Source: Prorocentrum cordatum (lineage: Eukaryota; Sar; Dinophyceae; Prorocentrales; Prorocentraceae). Taken from it: a stretch of 64,000 bases of DNA. Under the pieces are notes generated by a model, which saw nothing but the letters and a program-made list of their open reading frames with translations, was not told the DNA's origin and did not search any database. The position numbers and the translations under genes are program-made. Shown in pieces: positions 1 through 10,015 of the stretch (position 1 is its first letter; the number at the start of each line of letters is the position of its first letter). Location: NCBI GenBank assembly GCA_963575745.1, contig CAUYUJ010018316.1, positions 489,494 through 553,493 on the forward strand, read 5' to 3'.

Positions 1-43
1 GCGAATCGTGACGTTACGGCCCCCCCCTCGGTAACGGCCGTTA

Positions 44-112
44 TCGCCGAACAAAAATATCCAGGCGAAGGACCCAACCATAAGCAATTGTTCGTAACGC
101 GTTGTGGGTGCC
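44..112. repeat. Leader (L) of tandem-array unit, first copy
   Basis: The segment contains GGCGAAGGACCCAACCAT followed by AAGCAATTG. A close match (GGCGAAGGACCCAGCCAT then ATGCAGTTG) recurs near 1490-1525, directly before the second array. It therefore marks the start of a duplicated leader-array-trailer unit. No coding potential is supported. Confidence 0.6.
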
Positions 113-1355
113 GCTTTCGGTGGGGCCCCCTATGGGGCCACGAAGCGCTGCCTTGGGCGGGGGAACCGCATGCGAACTGCGCCACTGGGGCGGGCCTTCG
201 GTGGAGCTCCTTATGGGGCCACGAAGCGCTGCCCTGGGCGGGGGAACCGCATGCGAGAGCAGCCGCTGGGACCTTCGGTGGAGCTCCTTAGGGGGCCACG
301 AAACGCTGCCGTGGGTGGAGGAACCGCTTGCGAACTGCGCCACGGGGGCCTTCGGTGGAGCTCCCTAGGGGCCACGAAACGCTGCCATGGGTGGGGGACT
401 TCGGTGGAGCTCCCTATGGGGACACGAAACGCTGCCCTGGGCGGGGGTACCGCATGCGAGAGCAGCCACTGGGACCTTCGGAAGGGCTCCCTCTGAGGCC
501 ACGAAACGCTGCCCTGGGCGGGGGATACGCATGCGAGAGCAGCCACTGGGGCCTTCGGTGGAGCTCCCTAGGGGGCCACGAAACGCTGCCCTGGATAGGA
601 GAACCGCATGTGAGAGCAGCCACTGGGGCCTTCGGTGGAGTTTCCTATGGGGCCACGCAGCGCTGCCCTGGGTGGGGGAACGGCATGCGCGAGCAGCCAC
701 TGGGGTCTTCGGTGGAACTCCCTATAGGGCCGCGAAACGTTGCCCGGGGTGGGGGAACCGCATGCGAGAGCAGCCGCTGGGGCCTTCGGTGGAGCTCCCT
801 ATGAGGCCACGAAGCGCTGCCCTGGGTACGGGAACCGCATGCGAGAGCAGCCACTGGGGCCTTGGGTGGAGCTCCCTATGAGGCCACGAAGCGCTGCCCT
901 GGGCGGGGGTACCGCATGCGAGAGCAGCCACTGGGGCCTTCGGAAGGGCTCCCTCTGAGGCCACGAAACGCTGCCCTGGGTACAGGAACCGCATGCGAGA
1001 GCAGCCACTGGGGCCTTCGGTGGAGCTCCCTATGAGGCCACGAAGCGCTGCCCTGGGTGGGGGAACCGCATGCGAGAGCAGCCACTGGGGCATTCGGTGG
1101 AGCTTCCTATGGGGCTACGAAAAGCTGCCCTCGGCGGGGGAACCGCGTGCGAGAGCAGCCGCTGGGGCCTTCGGTGGAGCTCCCAGTGGGGCTACGAAGC
1201 GCTGCCCTGGGTGGGGGAACCGCATGCGAGAGCAGCCACTGGGGCCTTCGGTGGAGCTCCCTAGGGGGCCACGAAGCGCTGCCCTGGGTGGGGGAACCGC
1301 ATGCGAGAGCAACCACTGGGGCTTTCGGTGGAGCTCCCTATGGGGCTACTAAACG
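113..1355. repeat. 77-bp tandem array, about 16 units
   Basis: The anchor GGCCACGAA recurs at about 137, 218, 295, 371, 421, 498, 575, 652, 729, 806, 883, 960, 1037, 1114, 1191 and 1268. The spacing is exactly 77 bp from 421 onward; one unit near 371-421 is short. Each unit carries the core GCCTTCGGTGGAGCTCCCTA. Since 77 is not a multiple of 3, the long ORFs on both strands cycle through frames and are not genes. GC-rich minisatellite. Confidence 0.93.
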
Positions 1356-1545
1356 TGTGAGAGGTGTGCCGAGAGCAGAGGCAAGGAGGGGGAGGAGGGA
1401 GGAGGGGGAGGAGGAGGAAGGAAGGTGGGACGCGGGGCGTTGTCTCTTCAAAACGAGGACCCAACACCACAGGACGGTTGGGAATTATCCGGGCGAAGGA
1501 CCCAGCCATATGCAGTTGTGGGTACCGCAATTGTGAATATCTTTT
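1356..1545. repeat. Purine-rich spacer, trailer (T) and second leader (L)
   Basis: A GGAGG-rich tract at about 1380-1432 is followed by a trailer at 1443-1475 (CTCTTCAAAACGAGGACCCA, then ACACCACAGG) and then by the second leader. The same purine tract plus trailer recurs at 2826-2945, so the order L-array-T is present twice in tandem. Confidence 0.7.
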
Positions 1546-2825
1546 TCGGTGAAGCTCCCTATGGGGCCACGAAGCGTTGCACTGGGCGCGGGGGAGCGCA
1601 TGCGGGCGGTAGCACTGGGGCCGTCGGTGGAGCTCCCTGTGGGGCCACGAAACGCTGTACTGGGTGAGTGAAAATGCCAAATTTCGCTTCCGGGACGCAG
1701 GCGGACGGCTCCAGTGGGGGCTTCGGTGAAGCTCCCTATGGGGCCACGAACCGCTGTACTGGGCGGGTGAAAATGCCAAATTGGGTTTCCGGGACGCATG
1801 CGGACGGTCCCACTGGGGGCTTCGGCGGGGCTCCTATAGGGCCTGAAGCGTTATACTGGGTAGGTGGAAATGCCAAATTGGCTGTGCGGGACGCATGCGG
1901 ACGGTCCCACTGGGGGCCTCGGTGGAGCTCCCTATGGGGCCACGAAGCGCTGTAGTGGGCGGGTGAAACTGCCAAATTGGGTGTATGGGACGCATGTGGG
2001 CGGTCCCACTGGGGTCCTCGGTGGAGCTCTTATTGAGACCACGAAGCGCTGTACTGGGTGGGTGACATTGTCAAGTTGCGTGTGCGGAACGCATACGGGC
2101 GGTCCCACTGGGGGTTTCGGTCGGGCTCCCCATGGGGCCACGAAGCGCTATACTGGGTGAGTAAAAATGCCAAGTTGAGCGTGCTGGGCGCATGCGGACA
2201 GCCCCACACGGCCACAAAACGCTGTGCTGGGTGTGGCGGACGCCTGTGGCCACCCCTACTCGGGCCTCCGACGGAGCTCCTTATGGGGCTACGAAGCGCT
2301 GTACTGGGTGTAGCGAACGCCTGTGACCACCCATACTGCGGCCTTCGGTGGAATTCCCTATGGGTTCGCGAAACGCTGTATTGGATGTGTCGGACGCATG
2401 TGGCCACTCCACTGGGCTGTCTTGGGTGTGGCGGACGCATGTGGCCACCCCCACGGAGGCCTTGGGTGGGGTTCCCTATGGGGCCACGAAGTGCCGTACT
2501 GGGTGGCGGACGCATGTAGCCACCCCCACTGGGGCCTTGTGTGGAGCTCCCTATGGGGCCACGAACTGCCGTACTGGGTGGCGGACTCATGTAGCCACCC
2601 CCACTGGGCCATTAGGTGGAGCTTCCTATGGGGCCACGAAACGGTGTGCTGGGTGTGGCGGGCGCATGTGGCCACCCCCCATGGGGCCTTCGACGGAGCT
2701 CCCTATGGATCCACGAAGCGCCGTACTGAGTGTGGCGGGCGCATGTGGTACACCCCACTGGGGCCTTAGATGGAGCTCCCTATGGCGCCACGGACCGCTG
2801 TACTGGGTGGGTGAAACGCATGGAG
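1546..2825. repeat. Second tandem array, 75-100-bp variant of the 77-bp unit
   Basis: GGAGCTCCCTATGGGGCCAC anchors recur with spacing of about 98-100 bp between 1644 and 2137, where an insert with GTGAAAATGCCAAATTGG and GGACGCATGCGGACGGTCCC is added, and about 75-78 bp from 2137 to 2787, with one 117-bp unit. It is a diverged expansion of the first array. The ORFs in it are incidental. Confidence 0.88.
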
Positions 2826-2960
2826 GAGGCAGGAGAGGGGAGGGGGCAGAGGGAGGAGGGGGAGGAGAGGAGACAAGAGGAGAGCAGGGGCGCGGGGACC
2901 GTCTCTTCAACACGAGGAGCCAACACCACAGGGTGGTTGGGAAACAAATGTCTCATTCGG
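2826..2960. repeat. Purine-rich spacer and second trailer copy
   Basis: The sequence contains CTCTTCAACACGAGGAGCCA then ACACCACAGGGTGGTTGGGAA at about 2905-2943, matching the trailer at 1443-1480, and is preceded by the same GGAGG-rich tract. It closes the second array unit. Confidence 0.65.
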
Positions 2961-2983
2961 CTCCTTAAGAGGAAGACAAGTTA

Positions 2984-3103
2984 GCACAATCATAGATCGT
3001 CGAAGGTCCGCGCAGAATCGCCCGATTGGTGCTGGACCCCTCCCTTGGGCGTTGCGCCGATCCGAGAAGCTCACGCGCACCTCCGAGCGAACAGCGAATG
3101 TGT
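2984..3103. mobile_element. Fold-back element family A, copy 1
   Basis: The left arm (GCACAATCATAGATCGTCGA, then GGTCCGCGCAGAATCGCCC and GCTGGACCCC) is the diverged reverse complement of the right arm (GCGCCGATCC, CGCGCACCTCCGAGCG, GAATGTGTGC). No coding capacity. Six copies of this arm sequence lie in the window, so it reads as a MITE-like non-autonomous element. Confidence 0.6.
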
Positions 3104-3346
3104 GCTTGTGTTGAGCTCTCTTCTTTGATCCATGAGGGCGACCGTTCTCTCTGGGACGCAGCATCTTGGGCGGAGCATCCCCTCCACCTCCTGCGCCCCT
3201 CCCCTCGCTGCGCCTGCCTCCGATCCCCCGTCCCCAGTGCGGCCCACGTGCTTTGATGCTCGAGGGAGGTTCGGAACTTCTGCAGGATCTGACAGGGTTT
3301 CGGAAAGTTGGAACTTCGAGGCTCGAAGCTAGGGGAATACACAACT

Positions 3347-3472
3347 CCATTATATCACCAAACTTTCGGAGGTCCGCGCGGATGTTTTGCATCGGTGCTG
3401 GAGGCGCCACCAGATGGATCCCAGCGCCGAACCAACAGATCTGCGCAGACCTCCGAAACTGTATGATTATGC
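3347..3472. mobile_element. Fold-back element family A, copy 2
   Basis: The left arm CCAAACTTTCGGAGGTCCGC then GCATCGGTGCTGG pairs with the right arm CCCAGCGCCGA then GCGCAGACCTCCGAAACTG. The ends read CATTATATCA and TATGATTATG. Same family as copies at 2984, 7487, 8903, 40686 and 48775. Confidence 0.72.
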
Positions 3473-4639
3473 TGCGCTTACTGTCTCGAGAAATTCGACA
3501 TCGAAATGCTATCCAATCGTGCCCTGGGACCCTCAGTTGTCACCACGGATACGTCTCCCACAGGCTCAGGGTCCTAAACAGCTAAACAGCCCTGCGGATG
3601 CCGATCAGAAGCCGAAAGTGCAAAGGAAAACACCCTTCGGGCCTCGATCCTCCATCCGCGAAATTCGATCGGTCAAGAGAGGCTTCGCCGGGCGGTGAGC
3701 GCAGTGCTCGCCAGTGCCAGAGACGACCAAAGAGACAGGGCGCGGCAGTGAACGGTGGCCGGATGGGGGCAGGGCGCGGGCAGAGGACGAGGAGGAAGCA
3801 GAAGGGAGGAGCAGGGCAAAAAATGGAATGAGGATGACAAAAAGGAAGGAGGAGGAAGAAGGATGAAGGAGGAAGGGGAGGAGGAGGAGTCGAAGGAGGC
3901 AAGAGGAGACGCGTGTGGAGCTACCAAAGTCGCCGCTGGCCAAGGGTTTTGCAAGGTGCGCTCTGGAGGCCGCGGGAGCCTCCACGGAAGTTCTGGGGAC
4001 ACCTTGGGCCAGCGACACCTTCAGCAGCACTCGCACGCGCTTTACCTCGAATCGGCGGACTGTTCTGGAGCAGACGGAGCAGAGAGCAGAGCAAGGCTGG
4101 CTAGTCGGACAACTGAGAAAGCCACGAATCCCCGACCTTGTGGCCATGTGCACACCGAAAGATGACTGCGAGCTGGTACAACTGTGAGGCAGACACAGGA
4201 GGAGGAGCCGAGGAGGTGAAGCGGGAGCGCTAAGGGTAGAGAACGGAGTCTGAGAACGAGAGGGGAGTGAGTGATCTAGTAGCGTCTGGAGGTTCTTGCT
4301 TCTCGGAGAAGAATTCCCGGTTCTCGTGCTGTCGCTTTCCCTCTGAAGCCGTTGTGGGGTCACCTTGGACGGGATATGGGCGATTTCGTAAGGCTTGGCT
4401 GATCAAGGTGGACGCGTGATGTTGTCTTACACCGCATGGGCCTCGTTGGTCTGCCATTCCCAGTAACCGTGTTGTTAGTGTCCGGTAGGAGCGTCGTGGG
4501 ATGCTACCTATGGAATAAGTTCGGCAGCATGAGCCTCGTGGGACATTGTGACACCCTCAAGAGGCTTCGACTGTGCACTTCGAAGAGGTTCACGGAGAAG
4601 GGGAAACAATCCAGAGAGAAGATTCGAGGCGAGACGGCG
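3473..4639. other. Intergenic, no supported gene
   Basis: The only structure seen is a purine-rich GGA/GAGG stretch at about 3755-3905. A minus-strand ORF of 252 codons (3605-4363) is Ser/Leu/Pro-rich because it is antisense to that tract, and it shows no recognisable domain. Confidence 0.5.
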
Positions 4640-5270
4640 GAGTGGCAGGAGAGCCTCTTAGGGCGTTTTTGGCCGCTCCTTGTAGCCTAGTGTGCGCGTT
4701 GCGGGACCTGTCGAATGCTGCTGTGGGGCCCTTGGAGCCTCCTGGAGGCGTCTACGGGTGGTTGTCGGAGCCTTTGAAGGAGCCTCTCGGGCGGTCTGGC
4801 GCCTTCTCGGGGGCGTGTGGGAGGCCTCTCGGGGCAATCTTGGGCGGTCTTGGGGATCTCCAGGGCTTTCTCGGGAGCACCCACGGGGCCTCTCGGGCTG
4901 TGTTGGGGCCGTCTTGGGCCGTTGTGGAGCCCTCTGAAAGCCTTCATGGGCCATCTTGAAACCATCTTGGAAGCCTCGCGGGGGCCGCCTTGGGCTGCCA
5001 GAAGCCAGACGAGGCGATAACGCCGCTAAAAATCATTGAAATCCATACAACAGACATGACCGAGTTTGGCCTCTTGAGGCTATCCTGGGAGTTCTCTTGG
5101 AGCCCTCTTGGGCAATAGCTGGGCCGTCTTGGACTGCTCCAAGGCCGACTTGGGCCTCCCTGGGGCCATCTTGGGCGACCTTGAGGCCATCATGGCCCTC
5201 CTGGAAGCGCACGGGAAATCATATGAATCCGTAATCCGTTTCGGGCCACCTTGGGGCCTCCTTAGCCCGC
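4640..5270. repeat. Degenerate CTTGGGC-type minisatellite
   Basis: Short variants of GGCCTCTCGGGCGGTCTTGG and GGGCCATCTTGGGCGACCTT recur irregularly about every 25-35 bp. Between 5018 and 5065 they are interrupted by an AT-richer spacer. The array has decayed and supports no ORF. Confidence 0.6.
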
Positions 5271-5338
5271 CCGTGTCGGCCGAAACCGCATGCTGCCGCG
5301 TTCCTGCAACGTTCCTGCGGTCGTCCTTCTTCTTTCCG

Positions 5339-5399
5339 CCACGGGCGAGCGACAGCGGAACCCGGCCTTCCGCCGGGCTCCGCTGGCGCTCGCCCGTGG
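5339..5399. other. Strong 61-bp hairpin
   Basis: CCACGGGCGAGCG at the left pairs perfectly with CGCTCGCCCGTGG at the right (13 bp). Inner segments AGCGGA/TCCGCT and CCCGGC/GCCGGG pair as well, leaving a tiny loop. It is probably the core of a fold-back element. Confidence 0.75.
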
Positions 5400-5656
5400 C
5401 GAGAGCCAAATTTCGAGGGGCCCCCCCAGACCCCCCCAGGGAGAATCTAAGCATGCGCCCCAACTCGGAAAAACATGCGAGTTTTGGGGGGGGGAATGGG
5501 GAAAACCTGGAAATCGGTTCCGGTGAACTTCCACGGACAAGTGCACCCGCAGAGGTCTGGACCCGTTCCCGGCGACCGGCCAGTTGTCCCCGAGCCTGGC
5601 AGGTGCCCCCTGGTGGCCGAAGGTTGCCCAAGACCGACCGTCGTCTGCAAAGACGT
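5400..5656. other. GC-rich intergenic, nothing recognised
   Basis: The segment carries C7 and G8 homopolymers. ORFs on both strands overlap and none looks protein-like. Confidence 0.4.
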
Positions 5657-5764
5657 CTGGCTTTCGGATCCTATTACCTCGGGCTTCCCGCGGCCGTTCG
5701 GCACGGCCTGGGCACCCCCAAAAAAGCACGGGCGCAGCTGCATGAAAGCACCCCGGGGGCTTGG
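5657..5764 (-). repeat. Dispersed repeat family P, copy 1
   Basis: Read on the minus strand it contains CCCCGGGGTGCTTTC, then GCAGCTGCGCC, then GGGTGCCCAGGCCGTGCC, and ends near GAAAGCCAG. The same order of blocks occurs at 6182-6288 (minus) and 39571-39673 (plus). Confidence 0.6.
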
Positions 5765-6181
5765 AAATCCGCACCAGCACCAACACGTCGGTTCGTCTCC
5801 ACCAGGGGGTGATGAGCCTGAATGATGTCGCTGTGGCAGTCTCTCGGCCACCTGAGGAGCCCGAATATTACCACCATCACCGAGATCAGGATCACCTTCC
5901 CTCGGTGGAGGCAAGCGCCGAGATTGGTCTTGGTGCCCACCTCCAGGCCACTGGACAAAAAAAGGCCGAGGCTCCACACATTTGAGAGGAGGAACGTTCG
6001 GAGGGGACCAGCTTAGAGGGGGAGACGCCAACCTGGAATCGGCGATACGTTGCCGATGGATCGGCGATAGGCTCCCGATAGCGAGATCCCACGCGCTCCT
6101 GGGCGGAGGCGATGCATGGGCGGTTGGGGGCCGACCCATCCCCCCTGGGAGCCCATCGCCCCGCCCGCAACGTTGCCCCCT
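5765..6181. other. Intergenic with a shared 'ACCACCATCACCGAGATC' block
   Basis: CCCGAATATTACCACCATCA followed by CCGAGATCAGGATCA at about 5858-5897 matches CCCGAGTATGACCACCATCA then CCGAGATCGTGATCA near 41353-41393. Otherwise no gene is seen. Confidence 0.45.
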
Positions 6182-6288
6182 GGCTTTCTGGTCATGAAAC
6201 CAGGCTCCCCGACGGCTGTCCGGGACGGCCCGGGCATCCCTGGAGCGCTCTCGGCGAGGCGCCGCTGCTGGAAAGCACCCCGAGGCTG
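6182..6288 (-). repeat. Dispersed repeat family P, copy 2
   Basis: On the minus strand it reads CAGCCTCGGGGTGCTTTCCA, then GCAGCGGCGCCTCGCC, then GGCCGTCCCGGACAGCCG, and ends TGACCAGAAAGCC. It aligns block for block with 39571-39673 on the plus strand. Confidence 0.65.
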
Positions 6289-6681
6289 GACACAAACGCC
6301 GAGAACCAACGGAGGCGCCCAAAAACCTCCAGCCCGATGCCCGTTACGGGCGGCGCACAGCTGTATCCGCGCCCTCGCGGTCTGGACTCTGGGGCGCGAT
6401 CCCGCGGATGTGCGGTCGCACGGATACTTTCCGCGTAGGGCTTCTGCGAAGAAGCGCCCCGTATCTGCGGGGTCGCGGCCCGGGGGCCCGGCCCGCGAGG
6501 TCGGGGATACGGATATATGATCTGCTTCTCGCCCACGACCTCGCTCTCGGCTCCAGGGCGAACCGGCGGAGACCCGCAGAAACGGGCCCGCGGCGGCGGT
6601 GGCGCCGGCCTCGCGCATGGCCTCCAGGGCGTCGTGCACCTGTGAGGGGGGGGTGGCGGCAGAGGAGGAGGGAGCCAGGGA
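6289..6681. other. GC-rich intergenic with inverted GTATCCG/CGGATAC motifs
   Basis: GTATCCGCGCCCTCGCGG at about 6363 and CGGATACTTTCCGCG at about 6420 are inversely related, as are GATACGG blocks near 6500, suggesting another decayed fold-back. No coding region is supported. Confidence 0.4.
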
Positions 6682-6875
6682 TGAAGGTGCCCTGGGACAC
6701 ACAGATAAATACACACAACCCCGTGGATTCTCATATTTTATCATGCTCTAGTCTTCCCCAGAATCCCAGGAGTCCCACATTTTTTGTGGATGTTCGTGTT
6801 GCCCTCCACTTCCTATATTCTCATCATGCGTTCCCGGGGATCGGCGATTCAGTGTGTCTGTGTGTTTTCTCCCCT
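6682..6875 (+). mobile_element. Dispersed element family S, copy 1
   Basis: It begins GCCCTGGGACACACAGATAA, then ATACACACA, continues AT-rich with CTTCCCC and CCACTTCC blocks, and ends CGGGGATCGGCGATTCAGTG then TGTCTGTGTG. Four same-orientation copies lie in the window (6682, 8504, 39904, 46009). The ends are weakly inverted (ACACACA.../...TGTGTCTGTGTGG). This copy has extra internal sequence. Confidence 0.72.
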
Positions 6876-7486
6876 CCATGCGGGGAGTGAGGGCGGAAGA
6901 CGAGGGAGCAGGAGCAGGCGACGCAGTGCGCGCCCTGCGGTCAGGGCCGCCTGGCTCGGCGTGTCGCGGCGGCGGCCCTTTGCGACGGGCCGCGCGTGCG
7001 CCCTGCACGTGGCCACGGCTGGGGCGAGTGCGGGACGCTGGTGCTGAGGGAGTGGGGGGATTGGGCAGCGGGCGGCGACGGCATGCCCGGCCGCACGGCA
7101 GGACTGCGGACCCCGCCAGGCCGGGGCGCGCTCGGGCGTGGTCTGGCCGCGCCTGCGCTGGCTGCTTCTGCTGCTGTCTTCCCCCCTCTCGCCTCCTCCC
7201 TCCCCTGCTGCTGCCCTCCTCCTCCTCCTCCTCCCCAGAGCCACGGGACAGACTCTCGCGCAGGTAAAAAAAAGTGTGGGGCCGAAGCATGGTGGGCTAG
7301 AGCCGGCGGATGGCCACGCTGAACCAAGGTGCCTCACCGCGCCCCAGCAGGTCAGATTCTAGCAATGCCAGCTGGGGTTCAGAATTCGAGACATGTCTGC
7401 GGCCAAGCCAATAGAATAATCAGAAGAACAACAATAATAATCTAAAAAACGAAGAAGAAGGAGAAGGAACGACCGAACGAACGAAC
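6876..7486. other. Intergenic, GC-rich, short TCC tract
   Basis: A CTCCTCC tract lies at about 7183-7235. ORFs on both strands are mutually antisense and Pro/Arg/Ala-rich. No domain is recognised. Confidence 0.45.
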
Positions 7487-7652
7487 GGCGTAACATAAAC
7501 TCTCGGAGTTCCGCTCGAATTTCTTGGACCGCCGCAGGACCCCCCTGGAGAAGCCCCTGGCGCCGCCCCTGGCACGCCCCTCGCGACAGGAAGGGGGGTC
7601 CAGCGCCGATTCAAGAAATCCACGCGGAGCTCCGAAAGTTTGTGGTTATGCC
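7487..7652. mobile_element. Fold-back element family A, copy 3 (best preserved)
   Basis: The left arm GGCGTAACATAAACTCTCGG then AGTTCCGCTCGAATTTCTTG and AGGACCCCCCT pairs with the right arm AGGGGGGTCCAGCGCCGATT then CAAGAAATCCACGCGGAGCT and CCGAAAGTTTGTGGTTATGCC (arms about 60 bp, few mismatches). Length 166 bp, no ORF of its own. No clear target-site duplication was found. Confidence 0.82.
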
Positions 7653-7794
7653 GTTGCTTCCTTGAGCAATCAGAAAGGGGGAGGAGGAGGAATGCGTAGC
7701 GCGGAGTGCGGATCGGCCTGGGTCCGCAGCCCCAGGCCGAGGAAAAGAAAACAGAAAACAGACAGGGCCTACGGTTTTGGCGACGGCATCGTCA

Positions 7795-7848
7795 ATGATG
7801 ACGACGACGACGGCAATGACGACGACGACGACGACGACCACGACGACG

Positions 7849-7889
<41 letters not shown>

Positions 7890-7892
7890 GTC
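7795..7892. repeat. (GAC)n with (GACCAC)n microsatellite
   Basis: Runs of GAC triplets change to CACGAC hexamers towards the right end. Any Asp/Thr/Val homopolymer ORF here is incidental. Confidence 0.9.
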
Positions 7893-8226
7893 GTCGGTGG
7901 CGATTCCCGATTCCTCGCGGCCCCGAAGTCTCACACAGCAGCGAAGCAGCGATGCGGCCGGCCTCGGGCTCCCTCGAGAAACCAGGACCTGCTCTGAGCT
8001 ACTGCCATGCAGGGATCGCCCTAAACAGTGTGCTTATTGTTCGTGTTGCTCCCGCCTTCCCGGGTGTTGTCTTCTCTCAACCTTAGCCGCAGCACGACAT
8101 CGAGATGAACACGGCCCAAGACATCGCAAAAAACACCGTCGAGGCCGAGCCCTGCTGCCACGAGGAGCGCTACAGATAGGACCGACGCCCCTTTGTGACT
8201 CCAAAGTCCCTGCGTGTACAAGGATC

Positions 8227-8389
8227 AAGTCGGGCCTGTCCCCCATACAGGTGGATTTGGGGCGAACAATTACGTAGGCATACTCAAGCAATACTCCCAA
8301 AATGCTGAAACAGAATCAAACAATGATCCCCAAACTACTTTTTCTGACTATGTTTGAACATTCCTCCGGTAGAGGGACAGGCCCGACTT
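8227..8389. mobile_element. Inverted-repeat element family C, copy 1
   Basis: AAGTCGGGCCTGTCCC at the left end is the perfect reverse complement of GGGACAGGCCCGACTT at the right end (16 bp). The interior is AT-richer and has no ORF. Nine-base flanks ACAAGGATC (8218-8226) and ACGAGGAGC (8393-8401) agree at 7 of 9 positions, a possible decayed target-site duplication. Two relatives lie at 27715 and 58079. Confidence 0.85.
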
Positions 8390-8503
8390 AACACGAGGAG
8401 CGCCCAAGGAGCAAGGAGCAACCAGGGCGACGGCCCAGAGAGCAGCGAGCAGCGGGCCCCCTTCCGAGACCGAAGTGCTCCTTCCTTCAGCGTCTGAATG
8501 TGA

Positions 8504-8661
8504 AGGGGCCCTGGGACACACAAATAAATACACAAAAATAATAGGATTCCCAACATTTTCCTACATTATCTCGGTTTTTGTCTTCCCCCCACTTCTCATA
8601 TTTTCCCATACTTTCTGGGGAATCGACGACTAATTGTGTCTGTGTGGTTTTTCCCCTCTTG
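8504..8661 (+). mobile_element. Dispersed element family S, copy 2
   Basis: It starts GGGGCCCTGGGACACACAAA then TAAATACACA, carries GGATTCCCAACATTTTCC and CTTCCCCCCACTTC, and ends TTTCTGGGGAATCGACGA then TTGTGTCTGTGTGG. It is the cleanest copy with 46009-46172. GGATTCCC and GGGGAATC form an internal inverted pair. Confidence 0.8.
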
Positions 8662-8777
8662 AGAATGGTACCTGTCAAGGGGAGCTCGGTGCTTACGCCC
8701 ACGCTGGGAAGGGATACCCCTCGGAGCCTGTGCGCGTGCCTTCGGCCAGTCAGAAGGAGGCCGTCCGAGAGCACGGC

Positions 8778-8902
<125 letters not shown>

Positions 8903-8953
8903 CGGCGTCGATCCAAGAAATCCGAGCGGAGCTCCAGAAACCTACGCTCATGC
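8903..8953. mobile_element. Fold-back family A, half copy (copy 4)
   Basis: Only the right arm is seen: ATCCAAGAAATCCGAGCGGA, then GCTCCAGAAACC, ending GCTCATGCC. It matches the right arm of 7487-7652. The expected left arm appears to be replaced by the (GAC)n tract. Confidence 0.6.
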
Positions 8954-9334
8954 CGTTTCGTCTGATTCGATCCGCCACCCCAGGAGCGCTCTAGGGGATG
9001 CGCAGCTTGTGGAGAGCCCCAAAAGGGGCTCCCAACAAGCACGCCCTTGGGGCGACACGGGCACCGCGCGCACGACGCAGTCGATGCCTGTCGTGCAACT
9101 CGAGCAGGGGATCGGCTACAGAATTCATTGACGCCAGACTTGGACGAATGCGCGGAACATTCGCAAATCTGCTGGAAATTCAGAAAGCATCTTTCCGCAG
9201 ATCCGACGAGATTCTGTGGTCGACCTACTCGTGACAAAAACGCCTGCCGTGGAGCCGGTGCGCAGACGCCAGGGCCTCGCGAGGCGGGGGCCTGCCCACG
9301 CCGTCGCCGTGCTGCCAGGAGCGCTGGCAGGCGA

Positions 9335-9957
9335 ACGAGGAGGAGGCGGAGGAGGAGGAGGAGGAGGAGGAGGAGGAGGAGGAGGAGGAGGAGGAGGAGG
9401 AGGGGGAGGGGGAGGGGGGAGGAGAAGGAGGAGGAGCAAAAGGAAGAGGAGGAGGAGGAGAAAGAGGAGGAGAAAAAGGAGGAGGAGGACGAGAGGAGGA
9501 GGAGGAAGTAGGAGGAGGAGGAGGGGGAGGGGGGGGGGAGGAGGGGGGGGGGAGGGGGAGGAGGGGGAGGGGGTGGGGAAGGGGGGGGGGGAGGAGGAGG
9601 AGGAGGGGAGGGGGAGGAGGGGGAGGAGGGGGAGGAGGGGGAGGGGGGGAGGAGGGGGAGGAGGGGGGAGGGGGTGGAGGGGGAGGAGGAGGAGGAGGAG
9701 GAGGAGGAGGAGGAGGAGGAAAAGAGGAGGAGGAAAGAGGAGGAGGAAAGAAAGAGGAGGAGGAGGAGGAGGAGGAGGAGGAGGAGGAGGAGGAGGGGGA
9801 GGGGGAGGAGGAGGGGAGGGTGAGGGTGAGGAGGGGGAGGAAGGGGAGGGAAAGGGGGAGGAGGGGGAGGGGGAGGGGAAGGGGGAGGGGGGAGGGGGAG
9901 GGGGGGGAGGAGGGGGAGGAGGGGGAGGAGAGGGAGGGGGAGGAGGGGGAGGCTTGT
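9335..9957. repeat. GGA / GGGGGA purine tract of about 0.6 kb
   Basis: One strand is essentially only G and A, with local arrays of GAGGAG, GGAGGGGGA and GAGGAAAGA. All six frames are open, producing Gly/Arg/Glu or Pro/Ser/Leu ORFs up to 472 codons that are not genes. The runs of three to eight G suit G-quadruplex or triplex structure. Confidence 0.95.
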
Positions 9958-10015
9958 GGACCACAGCGTTTGCTGGTCCACGAACGGGTGCGCAGAATAC
10001 ATGTTATCACTCATC

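Noticed and set aside
113-2825. CRISPR-like repeat-spacer structure
   Set aside because: Units are contiguous with no unique spacers and the unit is far longer than a CRISPR repeat.
41-2968. More than 25 overlapping ORFs of 60-206 codons in the first 3 kb
   Set aside because: They follow a stop-free 77-bp (later 75-100-bp) repeat through rotating frames on both strands.
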